A model generated the notes under the pieces. The model did no database searches and was not told the origin of the DNA. It was given only the letters and a program-made list of their open reading frames with translations. Source: Deltaproteobacteria bacterium (GTDB lineage: Bacteria > Desulfobacterota > Desulfobacteria > Desulfobacterales > UBA11574). From it: a DNA stretch of 43,433 nucleotides. The number at the start of each line of letters is the position of its first letter. Position 1 is the first letter of the stretch. Below are positions 37,080 through 43,433 of this stretch, piece after piece. The stretch lies in contig JAFDHQ010000004.1 in assembly GCA_019308685.1 (NCBI GenBank), forward strand, positions 1 through 43,433, in the 5' to 3' direction. Position numbers and translations under genes: made by a program.

Positions 37080-37202
37080 ATGAACTCGTAAAAAGTCCGA
37101 TTTAGACGGTTTTGTAAAAAGTTCAAATTCAAGGCGTGCAAATTTTGTAATCATGAGGCGTACTTTTCGTACGTTGAATGATTGCGAAATGCAGAGACCG
37201 TC
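37080..37202. repeat. Nested inverted-repeat element, shortened copy between the two YkgJ-like genes
   Basis: Outer end TGAACTCGTAAAAAGTCCGA, then the core from 37105 (GACGGTTTTGTAAAAAGTTC) with the shared interior. The right side is cut: after GCGAAATGCAG it jumps to AGACCGTC, losing about 27 bp (CACAACGC to the ACTTTTT arm) relative to the copy at 19763. Confidence 0.88.
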
Positions 37203-37234
37203 AAATTTAAGCATGTTAAATAAAGATATACCCT

Positions 37235-38017
37235 ATGAAATATATAGAAACAGAAGATATAGACCACTTGCCCGGAAAATTAATTAGAGCGGGGGATAAT
37301 TTTAATTTTCGATGTTACCCGGGCATTGACTGTTTTAATCGATGCTGCCGAAATCTCAATCTTTTTTTATACCCCTACGATGTTATCCGGCTAAAAAATA
37401 GGCTTAGAATCTCAACAGACCAGTTTATTGACAAGTATGTAGATATTGTATTGCGACCGTCCAGTTTCTTCCCGGAAGTCCTTTTACGGATGGCTAAAAA
37501 TAAAGAAAGAACCTGTCCGTTTCTGGTGGAATCAGGCTGCTCGGTTTATCCTGACCGTCCGGATACCTGCCGTACTTTTCCGATTGAACAGGGCGTTTTT
37601 TATGATGCCAAACATCATAAAACAGAACTTATTCATTTTTTCAGACCCCCTGAGTTCTGTCTCGGTCAGTATGAAAAAACAACCTGGACAATCCGAACAT
37701 GGTCAAAGGACCAGGACTCTGTTGTGTATAATAAAATGACCCTGCTCTGGTCAGAGGTAAAACGTCTGTTTCAAACCGATCCTTGGGGCGCTCAGGGACC
37801 GGAAGGGCCCAGAGCAAAGATGGCCTTTATGGCAACGTATAATATCGATCGATTTCGTGATTTTCTGTTTAACAGTACATTTTTAAAACGATACAAGGTA
37901 AAATCCGCTTTATCAAAAAAAATGCGAAATGATGATGTGGAATTAATGAAGTTCGGTTTTGATTGGGTCAAATTTTACATTTGGGGGATTAGAACCAAAC
38001 ATTTCAAACTGAGATAG
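37235..38017 (+). CDS. YkgJ-like Cys-cluster protein (2)
   Basis: A 260-residue YkgJ/UPF0153-family protein. The N-terminal cluster is CYPGIDCFNRCC (about residues 27-38), then TCPFLVESGCSVYPDRPDTC and RTFPIEQGVF, the family arrangement for a metal centre. The C-terminal about 110 residues are helical and aromatic with no known motif. It ends 16 bp before the M1-ChaN-PDZ gene, so the two are probably co-transcribed. Confidence 0.85.
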   Translation: MKYIETEDIDHLPGKLIRAGDNFNFRCYPGIDCFNRCCRNLNLFLYPYDVIRLKNRLRISTDQFIDKYVDIVLRPSSFFPEVLLRMAKNKERTCPFLVESGCSVYPDRPDTCRTFPIEQGVFYDAKHHKTELIHFFRPPEFCLGQYEKTTWTIRTWSKDQDSVVYNKMTLLWSEVKRLFQTDPWGAQGPEGPRAKMAFMATYNIDRFRDFLFNSTFLKRYKVKSALSKKMRNDDVELMKFGFDWVKFYIWGIRTKHFKLR

Positions 38018-38033
38018 TGAGTATTCACAAGTA

Positions 38034-41000
38034 ATGAGAAAACTACTTTTTCTTTTGATGGTTTGTCTGCCGGCAACGGGCTGGAGCGCTAATCTTGACT
38101 ATGCGCTAGAGGTTCAGATAAACCCCCATGAACGGAAAATCACGGGCACTGCCCGTATTAAATCTTATGCCCATATGAATATTAATTTAATGGTTCGCAA
38201 TCTGCATAAGCTGAAAGTGGATGGCAGCATCGACGTTAATGCTGCCAATGACAGCATCAATCTGACGATGCAAAAGGGCCAAAAAAAAATTATAAGTTAT
38301 GAAGCCACCTTCAACCCAAAAGGTACTAGAAGCCATCTCAAAAATAGGATTTTGGCTCAAGGTCAAGGCAGGACCGAGTTTCAACCCACAGGCATACTCA
38401 AGTATGTCGAGGACTTGAGACGAGGGTCTAACACAGAGATTGGGGGAAAAGACTTTTTTGAGATAGCTTCTAATTTCATCGACACAGAGAATGTGTTTTT
38501 AATCGACAACTGGTATCCGCGTCCGAATGTTCTGGTTACGTATGATCTTGCCGTGACGTTACCGGAAAATTTTATAGCCACTTCAGAATCTGAATCCGTA
38601 ATCATTCAAAAAAATGGAAAAACAAAAACCTTTGATTTTAAGTTCAATCACCCATTGGACCGCTTGCATCTGGCGGCTTCAACCCGGTATGTCCTGAAAA
38701 AAGACCGATATAACAATATCTCCATAGAAACTTATTTCTTCAAAGAAGATGCTCAGCTTGCAGATACGTATATTGCTTATACTAAAAAATATCTGGCAAT
38801 GTACGAAAATATGCTCACATCCTATCCATACCAGCGTTTTGCTATTGCGGAAAATATTTTCCCCACAGGCTATTCAATGCCGACTTTTTCCCTGCTGGGT
38901 AAGCAGGTGGTGAATTTACCGTTCATTGTTAAGACATCCCTAGGACATGAAATTTTACATCAGTGGTTTGGAAACTCTATTTATATTGATTTTACATCCG
39001 GCAATTGGGCGGAAGGAATCACCACTTATTTTGCGGATTATCATTATGCCGCTCTTGATGGCAAAGACACAGACTATCGCAAACAAATACTGGTAGATTA
39101 CGATGCCTATGTAAATGCTGGCAATGCCATGCCTTTGAGTGATTTTTTCAGCAGACGGAATAAGGCCCAAAGCACCATAGGCTATGGAAAATCAGCAATG
39201 TTTTTTCATGGATTAAGAGAACGCTTTGGTGATGATTCGTTCTTCGCAGCCATAAGAGCCTTCATTTATAACAATAGCTTTCGAAAAGCTTCCTGGAACG
39301 ATATACAGCGTGCTTTCGAAAAAGTAACCGGAAAAAAACTAAAACCATACTTCGAGACCTGGCTCAACCGTAAAGGTATCCCCCGACTTGAAGTAAAAAA
39401 TGCTAAGTTGCGTGTTGAGCAGGGACAAATTAAGTTAAACTTCGAACTGTTGCAAAAGGGAAAAGTTTATCCACTGATAATCCCCATATCCGTATACACC
39501 GACACGGGCAAAAATACGAAATTTATCCATGTGAAAGAATCTAAAGAAAAGATCCGTCTTTTTATGGATGAGATGCCCAGTAAAGCGGTCATTGATGAAG
39601 ACTACACAATGATGCGACATTTAGTACCCGAAGAAATTCCGCCGGTTCTGGCCGGTATGATGGGCAAACAAAAGCTGACTGTCGTTGTTTCATCCACGCA
39701 ACGGGGCATATATCAACCGATGATCGACGCGCTTGGGATTGAAAATATTACTTATGTAACCCCGAATAATATCACATTAAGTCAGATCAAAGACAATTCG
39801 TTTTTGATTGCAGGGTTTAATAATATCGCTGTAAATATGCTGTTCGGAAAACAGGCTGTTCCAAAAGATGGGATAAGAATAAAAGTTTATAAAAATCCAT
39901 ACAATGAGTCGGAGCGCATTGCCCTGTTACATGCCAAAAACAAAACAGAAGCTCAAGCGGTTCAGCGCAAAATACCCCATTACGGTAAATACACCGAGCT
40001 GGCTTTTAGAAACGGACGGAACACCTATAAAACTGTTGCCGGTACAGATAACGGCATCCGAGTGCTGTCGCGTCCGGCACCCCGAGTTCTGAAGCCCGAT
40101 ATGCCGACAACCGTAACCAGCATTATTCCATATCTTACCGCATCCCGCATTATTTACATCGGGGAAAAGCACGACCGGTTCGCCCATCATATTAACCAAC
40201 TGCAACTCATTAAAAAGATGCATAACACCGGATATAAGCTGGCTGTGGGCATGGAAATGTTCCAAAAGCCTTTTCAACCGGTGGTGAATGACTATCTGGC
40301 CGGGAGAATTGATGAGCATGAATTTTTGCAAAAGACCGAATATTTCAGCCGGTGGCGGTACGATTATAATTTATATAAACCGATCATCGATTATCTTAAA
40401 CAACACAACTTGCCCCTTGTTGCCCTTAATATTCAAGGTGATATCAGCCGTAAAGTTGCTCGTGAAGGCATATACAGTCTATCCGATAAGGAGAGGCAAC
40501 AACTTCCCCGTTCCATGGATTTTTCAAATGAACGCTACCGGAAAGATTTGAAGGAGGTGTTTCCTTGGCATAAGGAACATGGGGAGTTAAGAGATTTTAG
40601 TCACTTTTTACAGGCTCAAATTTTATGGGATGAAGCCATGGCGGAATCCGCTCAAAAATTCCTAACCGCCAATGCGGAAAGCAAACTGGTGATACTGGCA
40701 GGAAATGGTCACATTAAACATAAATATGGAATTCCTGAACGTCTTTATCGGAGAAACCACGAAGCTTTTTCGGTGATTGTGCAGGATGAAGAAATTGAAG
40801 ACGGAATTGCTGATTATGTGCTTATTACCACAAAATTAGAGGGAGATAAGTCTCCGAAACTTGGGGTAATAATTGAAGAAAAAGACCAAGGACTTGAAGT
40901 CATGCGTATGCTTCCCAATAGCCCTGCCAAGAAAGCAGGATTGCAGGAAGGTGATATTATTCAAATGGTTGCAGGCCAGTCAATACAATCGCTGGCAGAC

Positions 41001-41120
41001 TTGAAACTTGCACTGTTTTACAGCACAGTTGGTAGCAGGCTCAAAATTCAGATTGAAAGGGCGGGTAAGAACCTGGATAAAGAGATTGATTTGTTCCATC
41101 ATTCCTCTAGAAAAAAATAA
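38034..41120 (+). CDS. Exported M1-peptidase / ChaN / PDZ fusion protein
   Basis: A 1028-residue protein with a signal peptide (MRKLLFLLMVCLPATGWSA). Residues about 20-450 form an M1 aminopeptidase-like part with HEILHQWFGN (His305, Glu306, His309) and the third zinc ligand Glu in GNWAEGITTYFADY; the gap is 17 residues rather than the usual 18, and the GAMEN exopeptidase motif is replaced by PTGYSMP (about 278). Residues about 450-690 are a beta-rich linker. Residues about 700-930 match ChaN, a heme-binding lipoprotein family (YIGEKHDRFAHHINQLQLI, VGMEMFQKPFQPV, LAGNGHIKHKYGIP). Residues about 940-1015 are a PDZ domain (LPNSPAKKAGLQEGDIIQ). Probably periplasmic or surface-located. The joint function is unknown. 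Confidence 0.88.
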   Translation: MRKLLFLLMVCLPATGWSANLDYALEVQINPHERKITGTARIKSYAHMNINLMVRNLHKLKVDGSIDVNAANDSINLTMQKGQKKIISYEATFNPKGTRSHLKNRILAQGQGRTEFQPTGILKYVEDLRRGSNTEIGGKDFFEIASNFIDTENVFLIDNWYPRPNVLVTYDLAVTLPENFIATSESESVIIQKNGKTKTFDFKFNHPLDRLHLAASTRYVLKKDRYNNISIETYFFKEDAQLADTYIAYTKKYLAMYENMLTSYPYQRFAIAENIFPTGYSMPTFSLLGKQVVNLPFIVKTSLGHEILHQWFGNSIYIDFTSGNWAEGITTYFADYHYAALDGKDTDYRKQILVDYDAYVNAGNAMPLSDFFSRRNKAQSTIGYGKSAMFFHGLRERFGDDSFFAAIRAFIYNNSFRKASWNDIQRAFEKVTGKKLKPYFETWLNRKGIPRLEVKNAKLRVEQGQIKLNFELLQKGKVYPLIIPISVYTDTGKNTKFIHVKESKEKIRLFMDEMPSKAVIDEDYTMMRHLVPEEIPPVLAGMMGKQKLTVVVSSTQRGIYQPMIDALGIENITYVTPNNITLSQIKDNSFLIAGFNNIAVNMLFGKQAVPKDGIRIKVYKNPYNESERIALLHAKNKTEAQAVQRKIPHYGKYTELAFRNGRNTYKTVAGTDNGIRVLSRPAPRVLKPDMPTTVTSIIPYLTASRIIYIGEKHDRFAHHINQLQLIKKMHNTGYKLAVGMEMFQKPFQPVVNDYLAGRIDEHEFLQKTEYFSRWRYDYNLYKPIIDYLKQHNLPLVALNIQGDISRKVAREGIYSLSDKERQQLPRSMDFSNERYRKDLKEVFPWHKEHGELRDFSHFLQAQILWDEAMAESAQKFLTANAESKLVILAGNGHIKHKYGIPERLYRRNHEAFSVIVQDEEIEDGIADYVLITTKLEGDKSPKLGVIIEEKDQGLEVMRMLPNSPAKKAGLQEGDIIQMVAGQSIQSLADLKLALFYSTVGSRLKIQIERAGKNLDKEIDLFHHSSRKK

Positions 41121-41278
41121 CAGAGATGATAATCCTACCTGTCCCGAAACCCAACAATATACAATAACTTGGGGATGATCAAAAAAATATTACTATATGT
41201 CGTGTTTTTTTACTTGAATTTTTTTTTTACGTAATATACAGGTTGATTATTGTTCTTTTAAAAAAAAGGAGGAGATTT

Positions 41279-42007
41279 ATGAGAGTTATTGCAAGTGCCA
41301 ATCAAAAAGGAGGATGCGGTAAGACAACAACAGCCATTAACCTTGCATCTTCTTTATCTTCAAAAGGGGAGAGGGTATTGCTTATTGATTTTGATCCTCA
41401 GGCTCACGCAACCATGGGTTTGAATATAATGCCTTCTGATCTTGAGAAAAGCATTTATCATGTTATAACTCCAAAGGATTATCAGTTCTTAAGGATTGAA
41501 GATATTTTGGTGCCGATTAAAGACAACTTTGACCTTGCTCCCTCAAGCCTGATTCTCAGTGCCGTCGAACAAGAACTTTCAGGATTGGAGGGCAGGGAAA
41601 ATAGGCTGTTTCGTGCTATTCAGGAACTCAAAAAAACATATGACTATGTTGTAATTGATTGCCCCCCAAGCATTGGGCATCTTTGCTTTAATGCGCTTCG
41701 TGCCTGCGAAGAAGTAATTATCCCCATCGATATGAGCCTTTTTTCTCTTCGCGGTGTATCCAAATTACTGGAGATCATCATCCTGCTTAAAGACAAAACT
41801 GGCCATGATGTTAAATCTCGTGCGCTTATCACCATGTATGATCGCAGGACACGCTACTCCAGGGTTGTGTTGGAAAAGGTTAAAACAGAATTTGGAGATA
41901 ATGTTTTTGAGACGGTAATTCGTTACAATATCCGCCTCTATGTATCCGGATCTCAATACGTTGAGCCAGACGGAAGATATCTTACAAAAGACAGAGGAAT
42001 ATATTGA
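41279..42007 (+). CDS. ParA/Soj-type ATPase with atypical C-terminus
   Basis: A 242-residue deviant-Walker-A ATPase. Motifs: NQKGGCGKTTTAINLA at the N-terminus, LLIDFDPQAHATMGLN, YVVIDCPPSIGHL and the LITMYDRRTRYSR region. The ATG at 41279 is chosen because AAAGGAGGAG precedes it; an ORF start at 41243 has none. After VIRYNIRL the usual end of the family (Glu-Ala-rich, then the D-Y-x-A-L-A-E helix) is missing and replaced by about 23 unrelated residues. The +1 frame is open from 41919 to 42155, so a frameshift near the 3' end is possible. No parB or centromere-like repeats are seen. Confidence 0.88.
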   Translation: MRVIASANQKGGCGKTTTAINLASSLSSKGERVLLIDFDPQAHATMGLNIMPSDLEKSIYHVITPKDYQFLRIEDILVPIKDNFDLAPSSLILSAVEQELSGLEGRENRLFRAIQELKKTYDYVVIDCPPSIGHLCFNALRACEEVIIPIDMSLFSLRGVSKLLEIIILLKDKTGHDVKSRALITMYDRRTRYSRVVLEKVKTEFGDNVFETVIRYNIRLYVSGSQYVEPDGRYLTKDRGIY

Positions 42008-42008
42008 T

Positions 42009-42155
42009 ATGTCCGTAAAATCACCTGAGATTGAGCAGCCGATTTCTGAGTTGGAGGAATTCTCCGCTTACTCTCCTCAATCCAATTATTCAGAAATGGT
42101 TGAAGCCATTGCCACAAAATCCACGAATTCTTATTTTAACGATGAGGATGGATAG
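42009..42155 (+). CDS. Small acidic hypothetical protein
   Basis: 48 codons starting ATG, 1 bp beyond the parA-like stop, with GAGGAA 8-9 nt before. The product (MSVKSPEIEQPISELEEFSA...) is acidic, Ser-rich and lacks any motif I know. The same frame is open upstream to 41919 inside parA, so it may be either a small coupled gene or the displaced C-terminus of a frameshifted ParA. Confidence 0.45.
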   Translation: MSVKSPEIEQPISELEEFSAYSPQSNYSEMVEAIATKSTNSYFNDEDG

Positions 42156-42213
42156 AAAGGAAATAAATAACGACTTGTGGGAAAAAGGGGAGAGGCAAGA
42201 GGCCTAATTCTAA

Positions 42214-42555
42214 ATGGAAAAAAAGAGCCTGGAAAGGGATATAAAGGACAGAAGAGGGTTAGAGGACATCTCAAACTTATTTTTGTCAACCAGCGAAAAG
42301 GCAAAGGAGAATTTGCAGCCGGTCGAAGATCAATGCACGGTCGAAGAAACGGTAACCATTTGTAAAAAACTTGCATTTCAAAATGATGAAAATGTTCAGC
42401 AAAATATACTAAAAACCCTGACCAAGCATCTGGAAGAAGGATATCATTTAAAGCGGGTTGCCCTCCAAAAAAATGAGGATATTTCAAAGCCGAGAGGCAG
42501 AATGCGCAGAGAAGAAGAGATAATTATTTTTATAAAAGACCCTCCATCTACTTAG
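42214..42555 (+). CDS. Hypothetical protein downstream of the ParA-like gene
   Basis: A 113-residue charged protein I do not recognise. Residues about 40-90 (VEETVTICKKLAFQNDENVQ, then NILKTLTKHLEEGYHLKRVA) look like a compact alpha/beta unit. The ribosome site is modest (AAGAGG). Co-direction and short spacing to the ParA-like gene suggest a shared unit. No membrane segment or signal peptide. Confidence 0.6.
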   Translation: MEKKSLERDIKDRRGLEDISNLFLSTSEKAKENLQPVEDQCTVEETVTICKKLAFQNDENVQQNILKTLTKHLEEGYHLKRVALQKNEDISKPRGRMRREEEIIIFIKDPPST

Positions 42556-42576
42556 TATTTTTTCATCCCGAGGACT

Positions 42577-42608
42577 TAACCCGAATATTTCATGAAATAT
42601 TCGGGTTA
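42577..42608. repeat. 32-bp perfect palindrome
   Basis: TAACCCGAATATTTCA is followed immediately by its exact reverse complement. It lies 21 bp after the 113-aa ORF. No T tract follows (GTGGCC), so it is not a standard terminator, though the RNA could fold into a 14-15-bp stem. It could be a protein-binding site or the joined ends of a lost repeat. Confidence 0.8.
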
Positions 42609-42663
42609 GTGGCCCCGCCCCAACTGTCCTTTGGTCCATGGGGCCTTCACCCCGTAGGAAATA

Positions 42664-42795
42664 ATGGAATACTGGCAAAGAGATGCACGCCGTCGTGGAG
42701 CATTCTTCCCGTATTGGGATTCAAATCCGTTTGCCCTGCCAAATGCCTTCTCCTGGATTGACAGTTTTATAGTATTCCTTTATACCTCCAGTTAA
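42664..42795 (+). CDS. Possible 43-aa ORF rich in aromatic residues
   Basis: ATG preceded by TAGGAAATA; the product starts MEYWQRDARRRGAFFPYWDS and contains many Trp, Tyr and Phe. I recognise no family. A promoter-like sequence lies inside it, which argues against a full gene, so it may be a remnant. The rest of the 328 bp between 42556 and 42883 holds only the palindrome and that promoter. Confidence 0.2.
   Translation: MEYWQRDARRRGAFFPYWDSNPFALPNAFSWIDSFIVFLYTSS
42758..42786 (+). promoter_or_regulatory. Putative promoter ahead of the ABC-F gene
   Basis: TTGACA, 17-nt spacer, TATACC, 98 bp upstream of the ABC-F start. The -35 is perfect and the -10 matches 4 of 6 bases. Confidence 0.45.
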
Positions 42796-42883
42796 CAGTA
42801 ATAAAACATGCCGGTAGGCACATCATAGAGTCATGCTGACCGTTTTAATAGAATGGCCCACCGGCTTGGCCATTATAAAAAAT

Positions 42884-43433
42884 ATGATCGGTGTAGAAAA
42901 TCTTCATAAAAGCTTTGGTTCTCAAATTCTTTTTGAGGGTACCGGTTTTAAGCTCAATCCAAAGGAACGGATTGGACTTGTTGGCCTCAATGGACACGGA
43001 AAAACAACCCTTTTTCGAATCATTATCGGAGAAGAGTCCCCGGACTCTGGAACCATAAGCATCCCCGTGAAATGATGCTTATCACCCATAACCGAGGGCT
43101 AATGGACAAACTGGTCACCCATACCATGGGAATATACCGAAAAAAGTTGCATAAAATTTCTGGAAATACAGAAAAGTTTTACTTCCAGATTGCCCAGGAA
43201 GAAGAGGTGCATGAAAAGACCCGAATTAAAGATGAGCGACGCCGTAAGGAAGTCGAACAGTTTATTGAGCGTTTCAGGGCCAAGGCCAGACTTGCCAATC
43301 TGGTGCAGTCACGAATTAAAACCCTTTCAAAAATAGGAAAAAAAGAAAAACTGGAGAAGCTCAAAACCCTTGATTTTGCCTTCAGAAGCCGTTCTTTTCT
43401 CGGCAAGCACGTCTTGAGCGTCCGGGATTTATC
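42884..43433 (+). pseudogene. ABC-F ATPase gene with internal deletion (runs off window)
   Basis: The first piece (42884-43075) encodes the start of an ABC-F protein: IGVENLHKSFGSQILFEG and Walker A GLVGLNGHGKTTLFRI, up to SGTISIP, then a stop. The second piece, in another frame from about 43066, resumes at EMMLITHNRGLMDKLVTHTM (the H-loop of the first ATPase domain) and continues through the charged inter-domain linker (EKTRIKDERRRKEVEQFI) to the window end without a stop. The first domain's signature and Walker B, about 130 residues, are missing and the frame shifts at the junction. ABC-F proteins act on ribosomes; this copy cannot make an intact one. Confidence 0.8.

Noticed and set aside
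41121-41278. Promoter with long T tract before the ParA-like gene
   Set aside because: TTGAAT and TATACA occur but at 15-nt spacing, with the T run between; not convincing enough to annotate.
42425-42560. Extended open frames antisense to the 113-aa ORF as alternative genes
   Set aside because: Low-complexity Pro/Phe composition and no start signals; the plus-strand ORF has better context.
1-43433. CRISPR array, transposase, phage or toxin-antitoxin genes
   Set aside because: No regularly spaced repeats, DDE transposase motifs or phage-like gene runs were seen; the repeats present are dispersed inverted-repeat elements without ORFs.

Overview
The window looks like a chromosomal segment of a Gram-negative bacterium, most likely a deltaproteobacterium (Desulfobacterota, perhaps Desulfobacterales). 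This is inferred from gene content and order: the long rimP-nusA-infB-ylxP-rbfA-nrnA-truB-rpsO-pnp-M16 peptidase-dut-MBL series, infC-rpmI-rplT-pheS-pheT-merR, a B12-dependent ribonucleotide reductase, pyruvate phosphate dikinase, two YkgJ-like Cys-cluster proteins and a stand-alone HsdR-N-like protein. No rRNA is present, so the placement is not proven. Intergenic DNA is AT-leaning and rich in small inverted-repeat elements.

Layout. 1-76: tRNA-Asn (minus). 192-1823: secreted cell-wall amidase (plus). 1832-11443: minus-strand genes for a SixA-like phosphatase, PPDK, NrdJ, a hotdog thioesterase, a diguanylate cyclase and transketolase, preceded by a truncated radical SAM gene. 11964-14587: a Ca/Na antiporter, a small cupin (minus), an amidohydrolase and a cut-off second cupin. 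14551-27341: one dense minus-strand block for translation initiation, transcription elongation, ribosome maturation and RNA/nucleotide turnover, starting at rimP. 27342-27935: hairpins, a repeat and tRNA-Gly(CCC). 27936-33610: merR, pheT, pheS, rplT, rpmI, infC (minus). 33937-35065: nucleoside deaminase and HsdR-N-like protein. 35360-41120: plus-strand dGTPase-like protein, two Cys-cluster proteins and a 1028-aa exported M1-peptidase/ChaN/PDZ fusion. 41279-42555: a ParA-type ATPase with two small unknown ORFs. 42884 to the end: an internally deleted ABC-F gene.

How the genes work together. The two minus-strand blocks carry initiation factors IF2 and IF3, ribosomal proteins S15, L20 and L35, the ribosome maturation factors RimP and RbfA, NusA, TruB, PNPase and nanoRNase: a growth-rate-linked gene-expression set. 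Several members use non-AUG starts (TTG for rpsO, rimP and pheS; apparently ATA for infC). PPDK, transketolase, NrdJ, dUTPase and the dGTPase-like protein cover central carbon and dNTP metabolism.

The most notable non-routine content is: the M1-ChaN-PDZ fusion beside two YkgJ-like genes; the infC AUA start; a family of nested inverted-repeat elements, two of which form the stop codon of the neighbouring gene; a separate element of about 220 bp splitting rpmI from rplT; an in-frame gap in PheT; and three deletion-type gene remnants (radical SAM, cupin, ABC-F) that indicate local gene decay. I found no CRISPR array, phage or transposase gene.
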